From Multivorans sp965232105 (GTDB lineage Bacteria; Acidobacteriota; Thermoanaerobaculia; Multivoradales; Multivoraceae), in NCBI GenBank assembly GCA_965232105.1, contig OZ246956.1, positions 2,232,001 to 2,296,000 of the forward strand: a DNA stretch of 64,000 bases. The letters run 5' to 3'. Both the position numbers and the translations under genes were made by a program. The number at the start of each line of letters is the position of its first letter. Position 1 is the first letter of the stretch. Positions 15,306 to 26,200 of the stretch are shown in pieces. The notes beneath the pieces are model-generated. The model was not told the origin of the DNA. It ran no database searches and saw only the letters and a list, made by a program, of their open reading frames with translations.

Positions 15306-17783
15306 TTACGAGTTGAAGAGGAAGGCGTTCGAGTTGAGCAGCGCCCACAGCAGGTCCTGGGCGGCCGCGGTGCGGCTGGCCGAGGACTCGAAGTGGCCTT
15401 CGGCGAGGGCGGCCTCGTCGCCGGTTGGATGCCGTCCGAGAGCCGCGAGGTAGAGCTCGGCGATCAACTCGTCGTTGTCGCTACCGGCGAGGACGAGGTT
15501 CGCTACCCGGCCTTCGGGGTCGGCGATCGCGTCGGCGATGACGGAACCGTTCAGCAGGCTGAGCGCCTGGGGCAGGCTCATCTCCGTTACCCGTTCGCAC
15601 TCGCAGGCGGTCTCGCGGTCCGGCTTGCCGAACAGGCCGAGGAAGCCCTCGATGCCCATGCTCGCCGTCATCACGTGGGGGTCGGGAAGGGCGGTGGCGT
15701 CGAAGTCCTCGGGCAGGGTGTCGATCTCGAACCGGGAACCCGTGGCGCGGGCGACGGCGTCGGCCAACTGTTCGGCGCTCAGGCGCCGCGGTTCGTGGTG
15801 CGAGAAGTTGATCCGGTCGTCCTGGTTCCACTCGTTCGTGAGGAACGACGACTGGTAGGCGCGCGAGGTGGCGATCGTGCGCATCAGGTGGCGCAGGTCG
15901 AAGTCGTTCTCGATCAGGTCGGCGGTCAGAGCGTTCAGGAGCTCGGCGTTTACCGGCTGGTTCGAGGCGCGGATGTCGTCGACCGGCTCGATGATTCCGC
16001 GGCCCATGAAGTAGCTCCAGACACGGTTGGCGATCGCGGGGCCGAAGTATGGGTTCTCGGGCGATGTCAGCCAGTCGGCGAGCGCCGCTCGCCGGCCCGG
16101 CCCCTCGCCCGGTTCCGGCACGCCCTCGACCGGCACCAGGTACTTCGCGGGCACCACCGCGTTCGTCTTCGGGTGCAACTGCTCCGCGTCGCGGCGCTTC
16201 TCGAACACGATTTCTTCGCCGGTGCGGAAGCCGGGGCGAACGCCGAGACCGGCGAAGAAGGCGGTCATCTCGAAGTACTGGTTCTGGGTCCAACGCTCGA
16301 ACGGGTGGTCGTGGCACTGGGCGCAGACCATCCGCACGCCCATGAACAACTGGGTCGTGGTCTCCATCGCCTCCTTCGGATCGCGGGCGGCGCGGTAGTA
16401 GCTGGCGGCGGGCTGATCGAGGGTGCTGCCGGAGGCCACGATCAGCTCGCGCACCAGTTCGTCGTACGGCCGGTTCTCCTCGATCGCCTCGCGCAGCCAT
16501 CCGCGGAAGGTGAGCATGCCCTTGTAGCTCATGAACTTCCGGTTGCTGCGAAGCAGGTCGCCCCACTTGAGTGTCCAGTGGTCGACGTAGGCGTCGCTGG
16601 CGATCAACTCGTCGATCACACGGCTACGCTTCTCCTGGGGCGGCGTGTCGTCGGCAAGGAAGGCTCGCACCGCTTCGGGGGTCGGGATCTGGCCCGTGAG
16701 GTCGAGGGAGGCGCGGCGCAGGAAGGCGGCGTCGTCGGCCGCAGCCGAGGGCAGCACCTCGATCCGCTGGAGCTTCCTGTCGATCAGTTCGTCGATGTAG
16801 TTGACCTGGGGCAGGCCGGTCCACTCGAAGCCGTCGCGGCCGCTGAGCACGGTGACCGGGGCGGTGACGAACCGGCCTTCGTAGCGCACGAGCAGCGTGC
16901 TTTCGCCGCGCCGCAGGCCCGCGGCGACGGGGCCCGAGGGCTCGTCCTCGATCGCCATCGTCTCCGTGTTGCTGCTGGTTACATGCGCCTCACGCGTAAC
17001 GTCGCGGCTTCGGCCGTCGCCGTAGTGGGCGATGACGATCGTCTGCTGCCGCATCCCGGGCCCGTGCATGAAGAGTTCGCCGGGGTGGATCTCGAGCCGC
17101 TCGACCCGGTCCTGCTTCGCGTCCCCGTAAGGCACTCCAGTGGAGATCCAGTCGAGCAGAAGGTCGTAGTAGCGCGATCCGTGCTCGATCCGCAGGCCGC
17201 CTTCGTGCGCGACCTGCATCGTCGGTTTGGCGAGCATCAGGGAGCGCGCGGGATCGGCGCGGTTGAACCGTCGTCCCGACAAGTCGTAGAGCAGGGACTG
17301 GTAGTCGAACTCGGGGTCGTAGCCGCGCAGCGAGAGTTTGAAGCCGTTCTTGCCCTTGGCGGCGCCGTGGCAGGTGCCCTGGGAGCAGCCGACCTTGTTC
17401 ATGGCGGGGAGCACGTCACGGACGAAAGTGACCGGAGTGGAGGCTTCGGTGCTGCCAGTGGCCTGGACCGAGACCGGGACGGTGACCGTGAGACCGCCGG
17501 CCTCGATGGTGAGCGAGCCGCTGCCATTGCCGGTTGGCGTGAAGAAGCCGTCCTCGCCGCGCTCGACCGGGGCGGTGTTCGCGGTAATTGAGGCGTCGGC
17601 GGTGAGGTCGATCCGTTCGCCGGTTTCGAGCAGGCCGGTGACGAGGAGCTTGCGGCCGTCGCGGGTGTTCTCGAAGGCGAGTTCGGGCGGCTGGACGGTG
17701 AGGTCGATGGGGGTTGACGGGGTGGTTTCGGCCGATACCGCGGCGGCGGCCAGAGCGAGCAGCAAGAGGGCGGTACGTCTCAT
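15306..17783 (-). CDS. DUF1549/DUF1553 exported protein with cytochrome-like motifs
   Basis: An 825-residue secreted protein. A Sec signal peptide (~1-18) is followed by a beta-rich, Ig-like N-terminal part and a cysteine motif VGCSQGTCHG (~132-140; the spacing is C-x4-CH, not classical CxxCH). A DUF1549 region then contains YIDELIDRKLQ and a true heme-type CxxCH (MVCAQCHDHPF). The C-terminal DUF1553 region includes ANRVWSYFMGRGI and LLNSNAFLFNS. Such proteins may be surface-attached c-type cytochromes or enzymes acting on polysaccharide; the role is unproven. The ATG overlaps the PPC gene stop by 4 bases. Confidence 0.92.
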   Translation of the reverse strand: MRRTALLLLALAAAAVSAETTPSTPIDLTVQPPELAFENTRDGRKLLVTGLLETGERIDLTADASITANTAPVERGEDGFFTPTGNGSGSLTIEAGGLTVTVPVSVQATGSTEASTPVTFVRDVLPAMNKVGCSQGTCHGAAKGKNGFKLSLRGYDPEFDYQSLLYDLSGRRFNRADPARSLMLAKPTMQVAHEGGLRIEHGSRYYDLLLDWISTGVPYGDAKQDRVERLEIHPGELFMHGPGMRQQTIVIAHYGDGRSRDVTREAHVTSSNTETMAIEDEPSGPVAAGLRRGESTLLVRYEGRFVTAPVTVLSGRDGFEWTGLPQVNYIDELIDRKLQRIEVLPSAAADDAAFLRRASLDLTGQIPTPEAVRAFLADDTPPQEKRSRVIDELIASDAYVDHWTLKWGDLLRSNRKFMSYKGMLTFRGWLREAIEENRPYDELVRELIVASGSTLDQPAASYYRAARDPKEAMETTTQLFMGVRMVCAQCHDHPFERWTQNQYFEMTAFFAGLGVRPGFRTGEEIVFEKRRDAEQLHPKTNAVVPAKYLVPVEGVPEPGEGPGRRAALADWLTSPENPYFGPAIANRVWSYFMGRGIIEPVDDIRASNQPVNAELLNALTADLIENDFDLRHLMRTIATSRAYQSSFLTNEWNQDDRINFSHHEPRRLSAEQLADAVARATGSRFEIDTLPEDFDATALPDPHVMTASMGIEGFLGLFGKPDRETACECERVTEMSLPQALSLLNGSVIADAIADPEGRVANLVLAGSDNDELIAELYLAALGRHPTGDEAALAEGHFESSASRTAAAQDLLWALLNSNAFLFNS

Positions 17784-20251
17784 CGGGCCTTCACCTCCAT
17801 TCGCGCGGTCACCGGCGCTGTTGTGTACGCCGCGCGCACTTCTCTCTCGCCTGCCAGCCAGGACGACGACGTGATCAGGAAGTCGTAGTCCCCCGGTTCG
17901 ACCTCGTCCGATGCTTCGCAGGAAAACCGGAACCTGCCGTCGTCTTCGGGCTTGATCTCGGCGCTGTCGCAGACGACGCCGGTTGGCAGGGCGTCGGCGC
18001 GCAGTTCGACGGGCTGCTTGAAGCTGTCTTCGCGGTGCAGGAAACCCTCGACGACGCCCTTCTTGCCGGACCTGACGCGAGCTCTCTCAACATCGATTCG
18101 GTAACCGGGCACGACCTCCAGGGTCACGGCGGGCGTGTAAAGGCGTTCGGGCCGGCCGTCCACCGTGACTTCGCCGGTCAGCGTCACGCTGTACCGGTCG
18201 TGGCGGGTGCCGTCGCTGCTCCGGATCAGCTTGCTGCCCTCGGACTTGTCGTAGTCGGCCTTCTCCGTCGTTTCGACGCGGAACTCACCGCCTCCGATCA
18301 CGGCGGTGACCACCATCGGCGGTTCGACCTCGGCGTCTTCGTCCGGCGGCGCTTCGTACTTCCACCCGAAACTGAACGGCATTCCCTTGACCAGTCTCAC
18401 GGTCCCGGGCGCCGTTCCGATGAGTCGCGGTCCTGGCTGGCCGGTGAGCAGGACCGGCAGCCGGCTCTCCAGCCAGGGGGCGGTGAAGGAACGCTCGGCC
18501 TCCGTCGTGTAGCTGCGGCCGTCCCCGGCCCGTACGCGGGTGACGCTGCCGGGCACGCTCGCCCGGCGGCGGATCACGGTGCCGTCCTCGAGTACGCCTT
18601 CGCCCCAGACTTCCAGGTCAAGGCGCTGGCGCGACGCATCGAGGTCGGCCGTGACCATGACGCGCCCCTCGCGTGAGAGCGAGCGGCTGTCGAGGTCCCG
18701 GACCTCCTGGGGGATCCACCCGGCGCGTGCCTCGATGCCGGCCGGCGGGTCCTCCACGTAGAGCCGGATCGGGCCCAGGAAGCCGCGGCGAACGGCTCCG
18801 ATCAGAATCGGCTTCGAGGCGCCGGCGTTGAGAGACATTTGGGCGGTGGTGAGGCGCAGCTCGAAGTCGGGACCGTTCTCGGTCACCGTCAACCGGTAGC
18901 CGAAGCGGGGCCCGCCGCGGCCGACTAGGTCCTCGACCGTGACGTGCAGCGTGTCCACGCCCTCCGGCGCTTCGACGACGACCCAGGGGTCGAAGGCCGT
19001 TGCCGTGGGCGACAGCAGCCGGAAGGTGTCCGGGTCGGGAATGTCGTCGCCGGACGAAGCCAGGTACTCCCCGTTCGGTGTCGTGACCGTCAGTACGCCG
19101 AACAGGTCGGAGGTCCGGAGCGCGCCTCCCTGAACCTCGATCAGCAGCTTCTTCCCCGGCTCGGTGGCGATCAGGTACTGGTCCACTTCGCCGCGCAGGT
19201 CGAGCCGTCCGTTGGCGACCATGGGCGGAGACAAAGCAGTGGCCGCTTCCGTGTCGCTCTCACGGACTTCCGGGTGGCGGCTCACGACAACAGGGAAGGG
19301 CAGGCTTGGACTCGCGGCGGCGCCGGGCACTGGCCCGAGCACGTCGAAGTCGCTTGCAGTAACGGCGGTATGGGTGAGCTCGCGGGTGTCCGCGACCGCG
19401 CCGCCGGAAAGTTCGAAGCGGGTCTCCCTGCCGCGGCGGGCGCCAAGCGGAAAGATCGCTTCGGCGTACTCGTAGTGCGAGGCCGGGATGAGCTTCAGGC
19501 GATAGAAGTTCCGTCGCTGGTCGCTGAACCGGGCGTCGTGGACTTCGACCACGAACTGGCCGCCTTCTTCCGGGGTCTGCCAGTCGATACGGGCGTCGAC
19601 GTCGATTCCCGGGGCTTCCTGGTTGAAGGCGATCTCCTCGCCGTCGCCGTCGAGAAGTCGCAGCGCCGGATCGATCGCCGAGCCCACACGGCGCGCCTCG
19701 ACTTCCAGGACGATCCGCTCGCCGGCGGGCGCCGGGAACCGGAACTGGTCGCGCTCTGCTCCGTCGAGCGTGCCGTTGATTACCACCGGCAGTTCCTCGA
19801 TCCTCGGCGCCGCATCGGAAGCGCCGCCATCGCGCAGGCTCCGTTCGGAGATCTCAGGCAGAGTGTCCACCCGGAACAGCAGCGCGTTCGAGATGCCGTC
19901 TCTGGTGACGACGCGCACCGGATAGAGGCCGGGCGGCGCGTCGGCGGCGATCTCGACGAGGAAGACGGCGGCCTCGAGGTTGGGATCGTCCGAGCGGCGC
20001 TGCTTCTGCAGCCGGTCCTCGTCGCTTGCCTCGCCGAGACGAGCGAACGAACCGGGCAGGGTGCTCTCGACCTCCATCTCGCCCGGCAGACCGTAGCCCT
20101 CGATGACGACGCGTAGGGCCCGGCCCTGCCGGCCGCCGTGGGGATGCATGTCGAGCAGGTTCGGCGGCGGGGCCGCGGCGGTGGCGGCGGCCATCGCGGC
20201 GATGCCGGCGAAAGCCAGGGGCACGGACGGCAGCCTTCTGCGTCCGTTCAA
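17780..20251 (-). CDS. Exported PPC-domain / beta-sandwich protein
   Basis: An 823-residue protein with a TTG start at 20251 whose TTGA overlaps the stop of the WD40 gene. The signal peptide (RRLPSVPLAFAGIAAMAAAT) follows directly. A pre-peptidase C-terminal-like domain (INGTLDGAERDQFRFPAPAG ... QFVVEVHDARFS) lies around residues 150-280, with further beta-sandwich repeats up to the C-terminus. No catalytic domain is visible. In planctomycete-type operons such proteins accompany DUF1549/DUF1553 and WD40/cytochrome proteins, as here. The open frame further upstream, to 21178, is arginine-rich shadow sequence of the WD40 gene. Confidence 0.85.
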   Translation of the reverse strand: MNGRRRLPSVPLAFAGIAAMAAATAAAPPPNLLDMHPHGGRQGRALRVVIEGYGLPGEMEVESTLPGSFARLGEASDEDRLQKQRRSDDPNLEAAVFLVEIAADAPPGLYPVRVVTRDGISNALLFRVDTLPEISERSLRDGGASDAAPRIEELPVVINGTLDGAERDQFRFPAPAGERIVLEVEARRVGSAIDPALRLLDGDGEEIAFNQEAPGIDVDARIDWQTPEEGGQFVVEVHDARFSDQRRNFYRLKLIPASHYEYAEAIFPLGARRGRETRFELSGGAVADTRELTHTAVTASDFDVLGPVPGAAASPSLPFPVVVSRHPEVRESDTEAATALSPPMVANGRLDLRGEVDQYLIATEPGKKLLIEVQGGALRTSDLFGVLTVTTPNGEYLASSGDDIPDPDTFRLLSPTATAFDPWVVVEAPEGVDTLHVTVEDLVGRGGPRFGYRLTVTENGPDFELRLTTAQMSLNAGASKPILIGAVRRGFLGPIRLYVEDPPAGIEARAGWIPQEVRDLDSRSLSREGRVMVTADLDASRQRLDLEVWGEGVLEDGTVIRRRASVPGSVTRVRAGDGRSYTTEAERSFTAPWLESRLPVLLTGQPGPRLIGTAPGTVRLVKGMPFSFGWKYEAPPDEDAEVEPPMVVTAVIGGGEFRVETTEKADYDKSEGSKLIRSSDGTRHDRYSVTLTGEVTVDGRPERLYTPAVTLEVVPGYRIDVERARVRSGKKGVVEGFLHREDSFKQPVELRADALPTGVVCDSAEIKPEDDGRFRFSCEASDEVEPGDYDFLITSSSWLAGEREVRAAYTTAPVTARMEVKAR

Positions 20252-21711
20252 GGAGCACCCCCCGCGGATGCCGCGCCGGCGGTCTTGAGCGGCACCGGCA
20301 CGAACTCGTGGAGCAACTCGCCGTCGGCGGCGCGGTAGAGCCTCAGGCGACCGTCGAAGCCGGCGGTGGCCAGTTCGGCGCCCGTCGGGTCGAATGCGAG
20401 CGTGTAGATGCCGGCGGAATGGCCGGTCGCGGCAGCGGCACGGTCCCCGGTCTCGAGGTCGTAGATCGGCACCGAGGGCGCCGCGCCGCCGACTGCCAGC
20501 CGGTGGCCGCGCGGATCGATCGCGAGCGCGAAGATCTCCCCGTCCTGACGCTCGAACTCCCGCACCAGGGTCGAGTCGTCGGCGATCAGCATCTTCCGGG
20601 CGCGGTCCATCCTGTAGTAGTACGGCACACGGTCCTCGCCGCCGATGACGACCGCCTCGAGCCGGGGATTGCGAACGACCGCCGCGAGTTCGCCGCGCAA
20701 CAGGTTGATGTTCTCGACGAAGGCGCCGCTGTTCGCGTCGATCAGCTTGGCGGCCCGGTCGCGGCCGACGGAGACGATGCGCCTTCCATCGCCGCCGAAG
20801 ACGACGCCGAGCACCCAGTTCTCGTGGTGGTTCATCCGCAGCAGCTCGCGACCGCTGGTCGCCTGGTGGATCCGGATCGTGTTGTCCGCGCAGCCGACCG
20901 CGAGGCGGCGCTCGTCGGGCGACACCGCGAGGCCGAACAGCGTGTCGTAGCAGACGGATGTCGACACCCGGAGCTTCCGGTCGTCGACATCCCAGATCTG
21001 GATCTCTCCGAACCGAGCGGGCGTCCCGCCGGTCGCGATCAGCCGCCCGTTCCTGAGGAACGCGAGCCCCTGGATGCGTTCGGAGACGCTGCTGAAGCGA
21101 GCCTCCAGGCTGTCCCCGCCGCCGATCTTCGACCGGCGATGGAGCAGCACCTCGCGATTGCCCGAAACCGCCAGCCACTCGCCGTCGGCGGAGTAGGCGA
21201 CCGCAGTGATCACTGGCGGCTGGTGATAGACGATCGGCCCGGTCGCCGCACCGAGGCGCATCTCCTCCGGCGTGTCGTCGTGGCCCCCGGCCGCGATCCA
21301 GTCACTGATCGCGGCAATCTCCGCCTCCGCCAGCGGGTCCGCCCGCATCGGCATCGCCGGCTCGATCTCCCCGCGGAGCATCTGGAGCATCCGGCTCTCG
21401 TCGGGTTCTCCGGCGACGAACGCCGGCCCGCTCATGCCGCCGGTTGCGAGCCCGTCGAAGCTGGTCAGGTTCAGCTCGCCGCCGAGCTGGGCCGGCTGGT
21501 GGCAGCCCTGGCACCGCTGCTGGATCACGGGCCAGACGTCGCGGTAGTAACTGGGCCCCTCTTCCTGGGCCATCAACGGGGTCTGGATTGTCGGGAGCGA
21601 ACCGACGCTGGCAAGGAAAACGAGAGCCAGGAGTAAGGCGGTGTCCAGCCTGAGACGGGACCGGAGGGGGCGGACTCCAGCGGGCTTGGAGCGAGCGACG
21701 CTCAACGCCAT
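20248..21711 (-). CDS. Planctomycete-type cytochrome + WD40 repeat protein
   Basis: A 487-residue exported protein. The signal or anchor is LDTALLLALVFLASVGSL (~22-40). A PSCyt1-type domain carries a heme-binding CxxCH (CQGCH, 67-71) followed by LTSFDGLATGG. From ~150 onward there are six or seven WD40-like blades (for example AVSPDERRLAVGCADNTIRI and LAFDPTGAELATAGFDGRLR), which form a propeller. It probably sits at the cell surface or in the periplasm and scaffolds the neighbouring DUF1549/DUF1501 proteins. The ATG at 21711 is chosen because sequence upstream of it is low-complexity Ser/Thr/Arg, the signature of a shadow frame. Confidence 0.88.
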   Translation of the reverse strand: MALSVARSKPAGVRPLRSRLRLDTALLLALVFLASVGSLPTIQTPLMAQEEGPSYYRDVWPVIQQRCQGCHQPAQLGGELNLTSFDGLATGGMSGPAFVAGEPDESRMLQMLRGEIEPAMPMRADPLAEAEIAAISDWIAAGGHDDTPEEMRLGAATGPIVYHQPPVITAVAYSADGEWLAVSGNREVLLHRRSKIGGGDSLEARFSSVSERIQGLAFLRNGRLIATGGTPARFGEIQIWDVDDRKLRVSTSVCYDTLFGLAVSPDERRLAVGCADNTIRIHQATSGRELLRMNHHENWVLGVVFGGDGRRIVSVGRDRAAKLIDANSGAFVENINLLRGELAAVVRNPRLEAVVIGGEDRVPYYYRMDRARKMLIADDSTLVREFERQDGEIFALAIDPRGHRLAVGGAAPSVPIYDLETGDRAAAATGHSAGIYTLAFDPTGAELATAGFDGRLRLYRAADGELLHEFVPVPLKTAGAASAGGAP

Positions 21712-21841
21712 TCCAGTAACCGAAGACCGACCGGAGCGAGCGGAATGAAGTGAGCGCAAACCCCCCACCCTCTCCTGAGCGCGAACGTCCGCTGGGGTCC
21801 GCCCCCTCCGGTTCCGGCTCAGGCGGGTGCCCGCAAACCCG

Positions 21842-23260
21842 CTACGCGAGGATCTCGTTGACCACATTGCCGTGGACGTCGGTGAGGCGGAAGTCGCGGC
21901 CGCCGTAGCGGTAGGTGAGGTTGGTGTGGTCGATGCCGAGGAGGTGGAGGACGGTGGCCCAGAGGTCGTAGATCGTGACTTCGTCTTCGACCACGTGGTA
22001 GCCGAAGTCGTCCGTCGCTCCGTGGATCGTGCCGCCCTTGATTCCACCGCCGGCGAGCCAGATCGAGAACCCGAACGGGTTGTGGTCGCGGCCGTCGGAG
22101 CCCTGGTGGAAGGGCGTGCGTCCGAACTCGCCGGCCCAGATGACGAGCGTTTCGTCGAGCAGGCCGCGCGCCTTCAGGTCCCGAAGGAGGCCGGCGATCG
22201 GCTGATCGACCTGGAGCGCCATGTTCCGGTGGCCGATCTCGAGGCCGGTGTGCTGATCCCACGGGTTCGCGGCCTGTCCCGCGTCGGTCGGTTCGGGCAG
22301 GCAGCTCAGTTCGACGAAGCGCACGCCGCGCTCGACGAGCCGCCGCGCGAGCAGGCACTGGCGACCGTAGTCCGCGGTCGTCTGGTTCGGGTGGTCCAGC
22401 GCGTAGAGCTGGCGCGTGGCCCGCGTCTCGCCGCTGATGTCGCAGAGTTCGGGCACCTCGGCCTGCATCCGGAACGCCGTCTCGTAGTTGCGCACCGCCG
22501 CTTCGACATCGGCGTGGCCGCCCAGCCGCTCGAGGAAAGCCAGGTCCATCTCCTGCACGAAGTCGAGCCGCTCCCGCTGGGCGGCCGGGGCTTCCAGAGG
22601 CTGGATGTTCTGCACCGCGTCCTTCGCGTCGCCGCGCAGGACGGAGCCCTGGAACTCGGCCGGCAGATAGCCGTTGCTGTAAAGGCCGACGCCGCCGTGG
22701 GGAATACCCGCATCCCCGCTCTGCAGAACGACGAAGCCGGGCAGGTTCTCGTTCTCCGTGCCGAGCCCGTAGTTCACCCACGCTCCTGCCGAGGGGTGAC
22801 CGACCAGGGGGAAGCCGGTGTGGAAAAAGTAGTTGCCCTGGGCGTGCTCGTTCACCGTGCTGGTCATCGAACGGATGACGGCCAGGTCGTCGACGCACTC
22901 GCCGACGTGGGGGAACATGCTGCTGACCGGGATGCCGCTCTCTCCGTACTGCTTGAAGGGGAACGGCGAGGCGAAGATGTCGCCGTTGTTGTTGAACTGG
23001 GTGCGTTCGATCTTCGTCGGCATCGGCTTGCCGTGATCGCGGTCGAGCAGCGGCTTCGGGTCGAACGAGTCGACCTGGGAGACGCCGCCCGACATGTACA
23101 GGAAGATGACGTGTCTTGCACGTGCCCGAGGGGCGCCGCGAGCGGCGCCGGGGAGCAGCGTCGAGCCCAGGAGGCCGTTCAGGGCAATCGCGCCGAAGCC
23201 GGTCGAGACCTGCGCCAGCATTCGCCTGCGGCTGATCAGGGAACAGGTGGGATCGCTCAT
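21842..23260 (-). CDS. DUF1501 family exported protein (second copy)
   Basis: A 472-residue DUF1501 protein starting at ATG 23260, which overlaps the upstream DUF1553 gene stop (ATGA). A twin-Arg signal (SRRRMLAQVSTGFGAIALNG) is present. Family blocks are HVIFLYMSGGVSQVDSFDPK, WAGEFGRTPFHQGSDGRDHN and GGGIKGGTIHG near the C-terminus. It belongs to the other major DUF1501 subgroup, in which the second block is EFGRTP, and is only distantly similar to the copy at 13814-15268. Its role is unknown; pairing with a DUF1553 protein is characteristic. About 130 bases with no gene separate it from the WD40 gene. Confidence 0.92.
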   Translation of the reverse strand: MSDPTCSLISRRRMLAQVSTGFGAIALNGLLGSTLLPGAARGAPRARARHVIFLYMSGGVSQVDSFDPKPLLDRDHGKPMPTKIERTQFNNNGDIFASPFPFKQYGESGIPVSSMFPHVGECVDDLAVIRSMTSTVNEHAQGNYFFHTGFPLVGHPSAGAWVNYGLGTENENLPGFVVLQSGDAGIPHGGVGLYSNGYLPAEFQGSVLRGDAKDAVQNIQPLEAPAAQRERLDFVQEMDLAFLERLGGHADVEAAVRNYETAFRMQAEVPELCDISGETRATRQLYALDHPNQTTADYGRQCLLARRLVERGVRFVELSCLPEPTDAGQAANPWDQHTGLEIGHRNMALQVDQPIAGLLRDLKARGLLDETLVIWAGEFGRTPFHQGSDGRDHNPFGFSIWLAGGGIKGGTIHGATDDFGYHVVEDEVTIYDLWATVLHLLGIDHTNLTYRYGGRDFRLTDVHGNVVNEILA

Positions 23261-26200
23261 TGCAGGTACATGAACTCCTTCAGGTTGAACATGGCGTGCG
23301 CCAGTTGATGCCAGGGGTCGCCGCCGGCGGCACTTTGCTCGAGCCGGTCCGCCTCCGACTCGAGCCGGGCAATGCGGGCCCAGGTGCCACGGTAGATGCG
23401 GGCCTGCTCCTCCTCCGATGCCGCTTCGATGTTGCCGAGCGCGGAGGCCGCGACATCGTCCGGGCCCAGGGCGCGGTCGTAGAGGCGGGCCTGTAGCACG
23501 CCAAGCGGGGCGTCGCCGCTGCCCGCGAACTGGAGGCGACCCCGTTCGAGGCTCATCGGGAGTTCCTGCCGGATGCTCTCCGGGTCGGCCGCGACGCCGT
23601 TGCGGTACGCGGTCAGGGCGCCCGCGCGGTCCCGCGCCAGGACCAGGTGGACCGGCGGCGGCGCGCCGGACTCCGCATCGCCCGGAAGTTCGGCGACCCA
23701 GGCTTCGAGCGTGTAGTCGTCGAACGTCTGCCGGATCGGCTTCGTCGCGAGGACATCCGATGGCGCGAGCCACAGCGCGCCGTCCTTCAGGCGGACATGC
23801 CGGCCCAGCTTGAGTCCGAGCCCGCCTACGGTGCCGTAGGCGCGACCGTTCTTCGGCGGTTCGTCGAACTCCCACGCCGCGATCGCTTCCGGCGCCGACG
23901 CCCGATGGTAGTAGCGCAGCACGCCACGGGTTTTCTGCTCGGTGAACTCGCGGAGCTCGGCGGTCTCCTCTCGGCGGTCGAACGCCGCGGCGTTCCAGGC
24001 CTCCACGTCCTCCCGCGCCGGCTTCTGATCGCCGGCCTGGCTGAGGAACCGCTCGGCCCCGTCGAACTCGGCTGGGGTCGGAGGCCGACCGAGAGCGAGG
24101 CGGAACATCCGGGCGATACGTTCGCGGTCGGTGCCCAGTTCCGGGTCGTGGGCGATCCGATCGCCGAAGCGGGCGGCGAGGTGCATGACCTGGGTGTTGT
24201 TCATCAGCAGCAGGGACTGCGCCGGCACGTTCGTCTGGTCGCGCTGCCCCTTCGTCGTCACCGGGGTCGGCAGGTCGAGCGTGTGGAGCATCGGGTCCGG
24301 CTGGTTCCGGATGACCTGGACGTAGACGCTACGCCGGTTCGACCAGCCGGGCACGGGGCGGGTCTCGGCCGTGTCGACCGGCTCGAGGTCGCCGGCGGCA
24401 AGCAGCATGGCGTCCCGCACCGCCTCGGCCTCCAGGCGCCGCAGATGGGCGTGGGAGAGCAGGCGGTTCTGCGGATCCCGTTCACGAGCGGCTGGTGAAG
24501 GCGTCGACTCGAGCTGGAAGGCCCGGGTCAGAGCAAGGCGCCGCACGAACGTCTTCAGGGACCAGCCATCGGCCTTCAGGCCGGTCGCCAGATGATCGAG
24601 CAGGGCGGCGTTCGACGGCAGCTCGCCCATCTGCCCGAAGTTGTCCGGCGTGGCGACGATGCCGCGGCCGAAGGCGTGCCCCCAGAGACGGTTCGCGATC
24701 ACCCGGGCGGTCAGCGGGTTGCCAGGGTCGAGGACGCTTTCGGCCAGGGCCAGCCGCGGGTGGACCGAGTCGGCGTAGGGCTCGGGGTCGATCGCTTCGA
24801 GGAACCGCTGGGGCACGGGTTCGCCGAGTTGCCGGTGGTTGCCCCGCTCCATCAGCGGCTGATCGAAACGCGGGCCGGCGAGCACCGCGGGAGAGCGGGT
24901 CGGTGGGGGAATCTGCTCCTCGAGTTCCCGGATCGCAAGGGCGACCTCTCGGGCCTCCGGCACGTCGTCCATGTCGTTCGGGAGCAGGCCGCGGCGCACG
25001 AAGCTGGCGAGAAAGCGGGCCTGGGCATCGGTCATCGAACCGTCGCGCCACGCCTCGGCGGCTTCGCGAACCGCTTCGCCGTAGCGCGCCGCGAGCTCTT
25101 CGCGGTCTTCGGGCGCCCCCTCGATCTCGAACAGGGGCGCCGTGAACTCGGCGGGCTCGTCGCGCGGGAGTTCGCCGGCTTCGCCGAGTACGACCGCCTC
25201 GGTTATCCCGAACCACGAGCGGTCCGACCGCCCGCCGGAACTCTCACCCGTCATCGGGTGATCGGCGGCCGTCACCAGTTCGATGTAGGCGTGGTCGCCG
25301 TCCCAGTAGTCGAGGTCCCAGTGCTGCCAGCGCCACTCGCCGTCCGAGAGGGTCTCGATCGGATAGACCTCGCCGACCTGAGGGTAGTTCTGGACCACGT
25401 AGCGCGCGACCGCGCCGCCGCGGCCGGCGATGCGCACCGCCAGTTTCGCCTTGGCCCCGATGAAGAAGCGCGGCGACGAGAAAGTGCCGTTGTGCCGGTT
25501 GGTCAGCGCGTGCGTGTAGACGCCGGCCGGCAGGATGTCGGCGACGATCGAGTCACCGGCCCGGGCGACCTCGTAGCTCCCGGCGCCCTGCGGCCTCGCT
25601 TCGGGCAGACCGTTGCCGTGCCGGTACCACTCCTCGACGTCTTCCGTTCGGCTTAGATCCCAGCGCTGGACCGCCGGCGCCTGCCGCCGGGCTTCGAGCT
25701 TCCGTCTGTTCTCGCCGTAGGCGTCGGCCAGGACCTTCCACTGATTCGCGAAGGCCCCGCGGCCCCGGATGCCGCGGGTTCGGACCCACGCGTAGAGCGG
25801 ATCGTAAGGGGACTGGCCGCCCGTGAGTGCCGCGGCCCAGGGGCCGTCCGGTTGCCGCAACGCTGCGGGCACGTCGGCCGCGGCAAGGATCCAGGCGTCG
25901 GCCAGGACATGCCGCAACTCGTTCTTGAGTTCGGACAGCTCGTCGCGATGGGCGTTTCGGCGCTCTTCGGTGTCGATCGTCTGGACCCCCGGGCGACCGT
26001 TCACCATCGTGCCGTAGAGGGCGTAGAAGTCCGTCTGGCTGATCGCGTCGAACTTGTGGTCGTGGCAGCGGGCGCAGGCGACGGTCATCCCCAGGAACGC
26101 CTTGGAGACGACGTCGATCTGGTTCTCGGTGAAGCGCACCTGCTCGTCCAGGGCATCGGTGGGGCCGAAACCGTGCAGCACGAAGCGATACTGGGCGATG

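Noticed and set aside
17780..21178. An N-terminal extension of the PPC-domain gene to 1132 residues.
   Set aside because: The first ~300 residues are Arg-rich antisense-like sequence overlapping the WD40 gene in another frame; a TTG with signal peptide and TTGA overlap at 20251 fits better.
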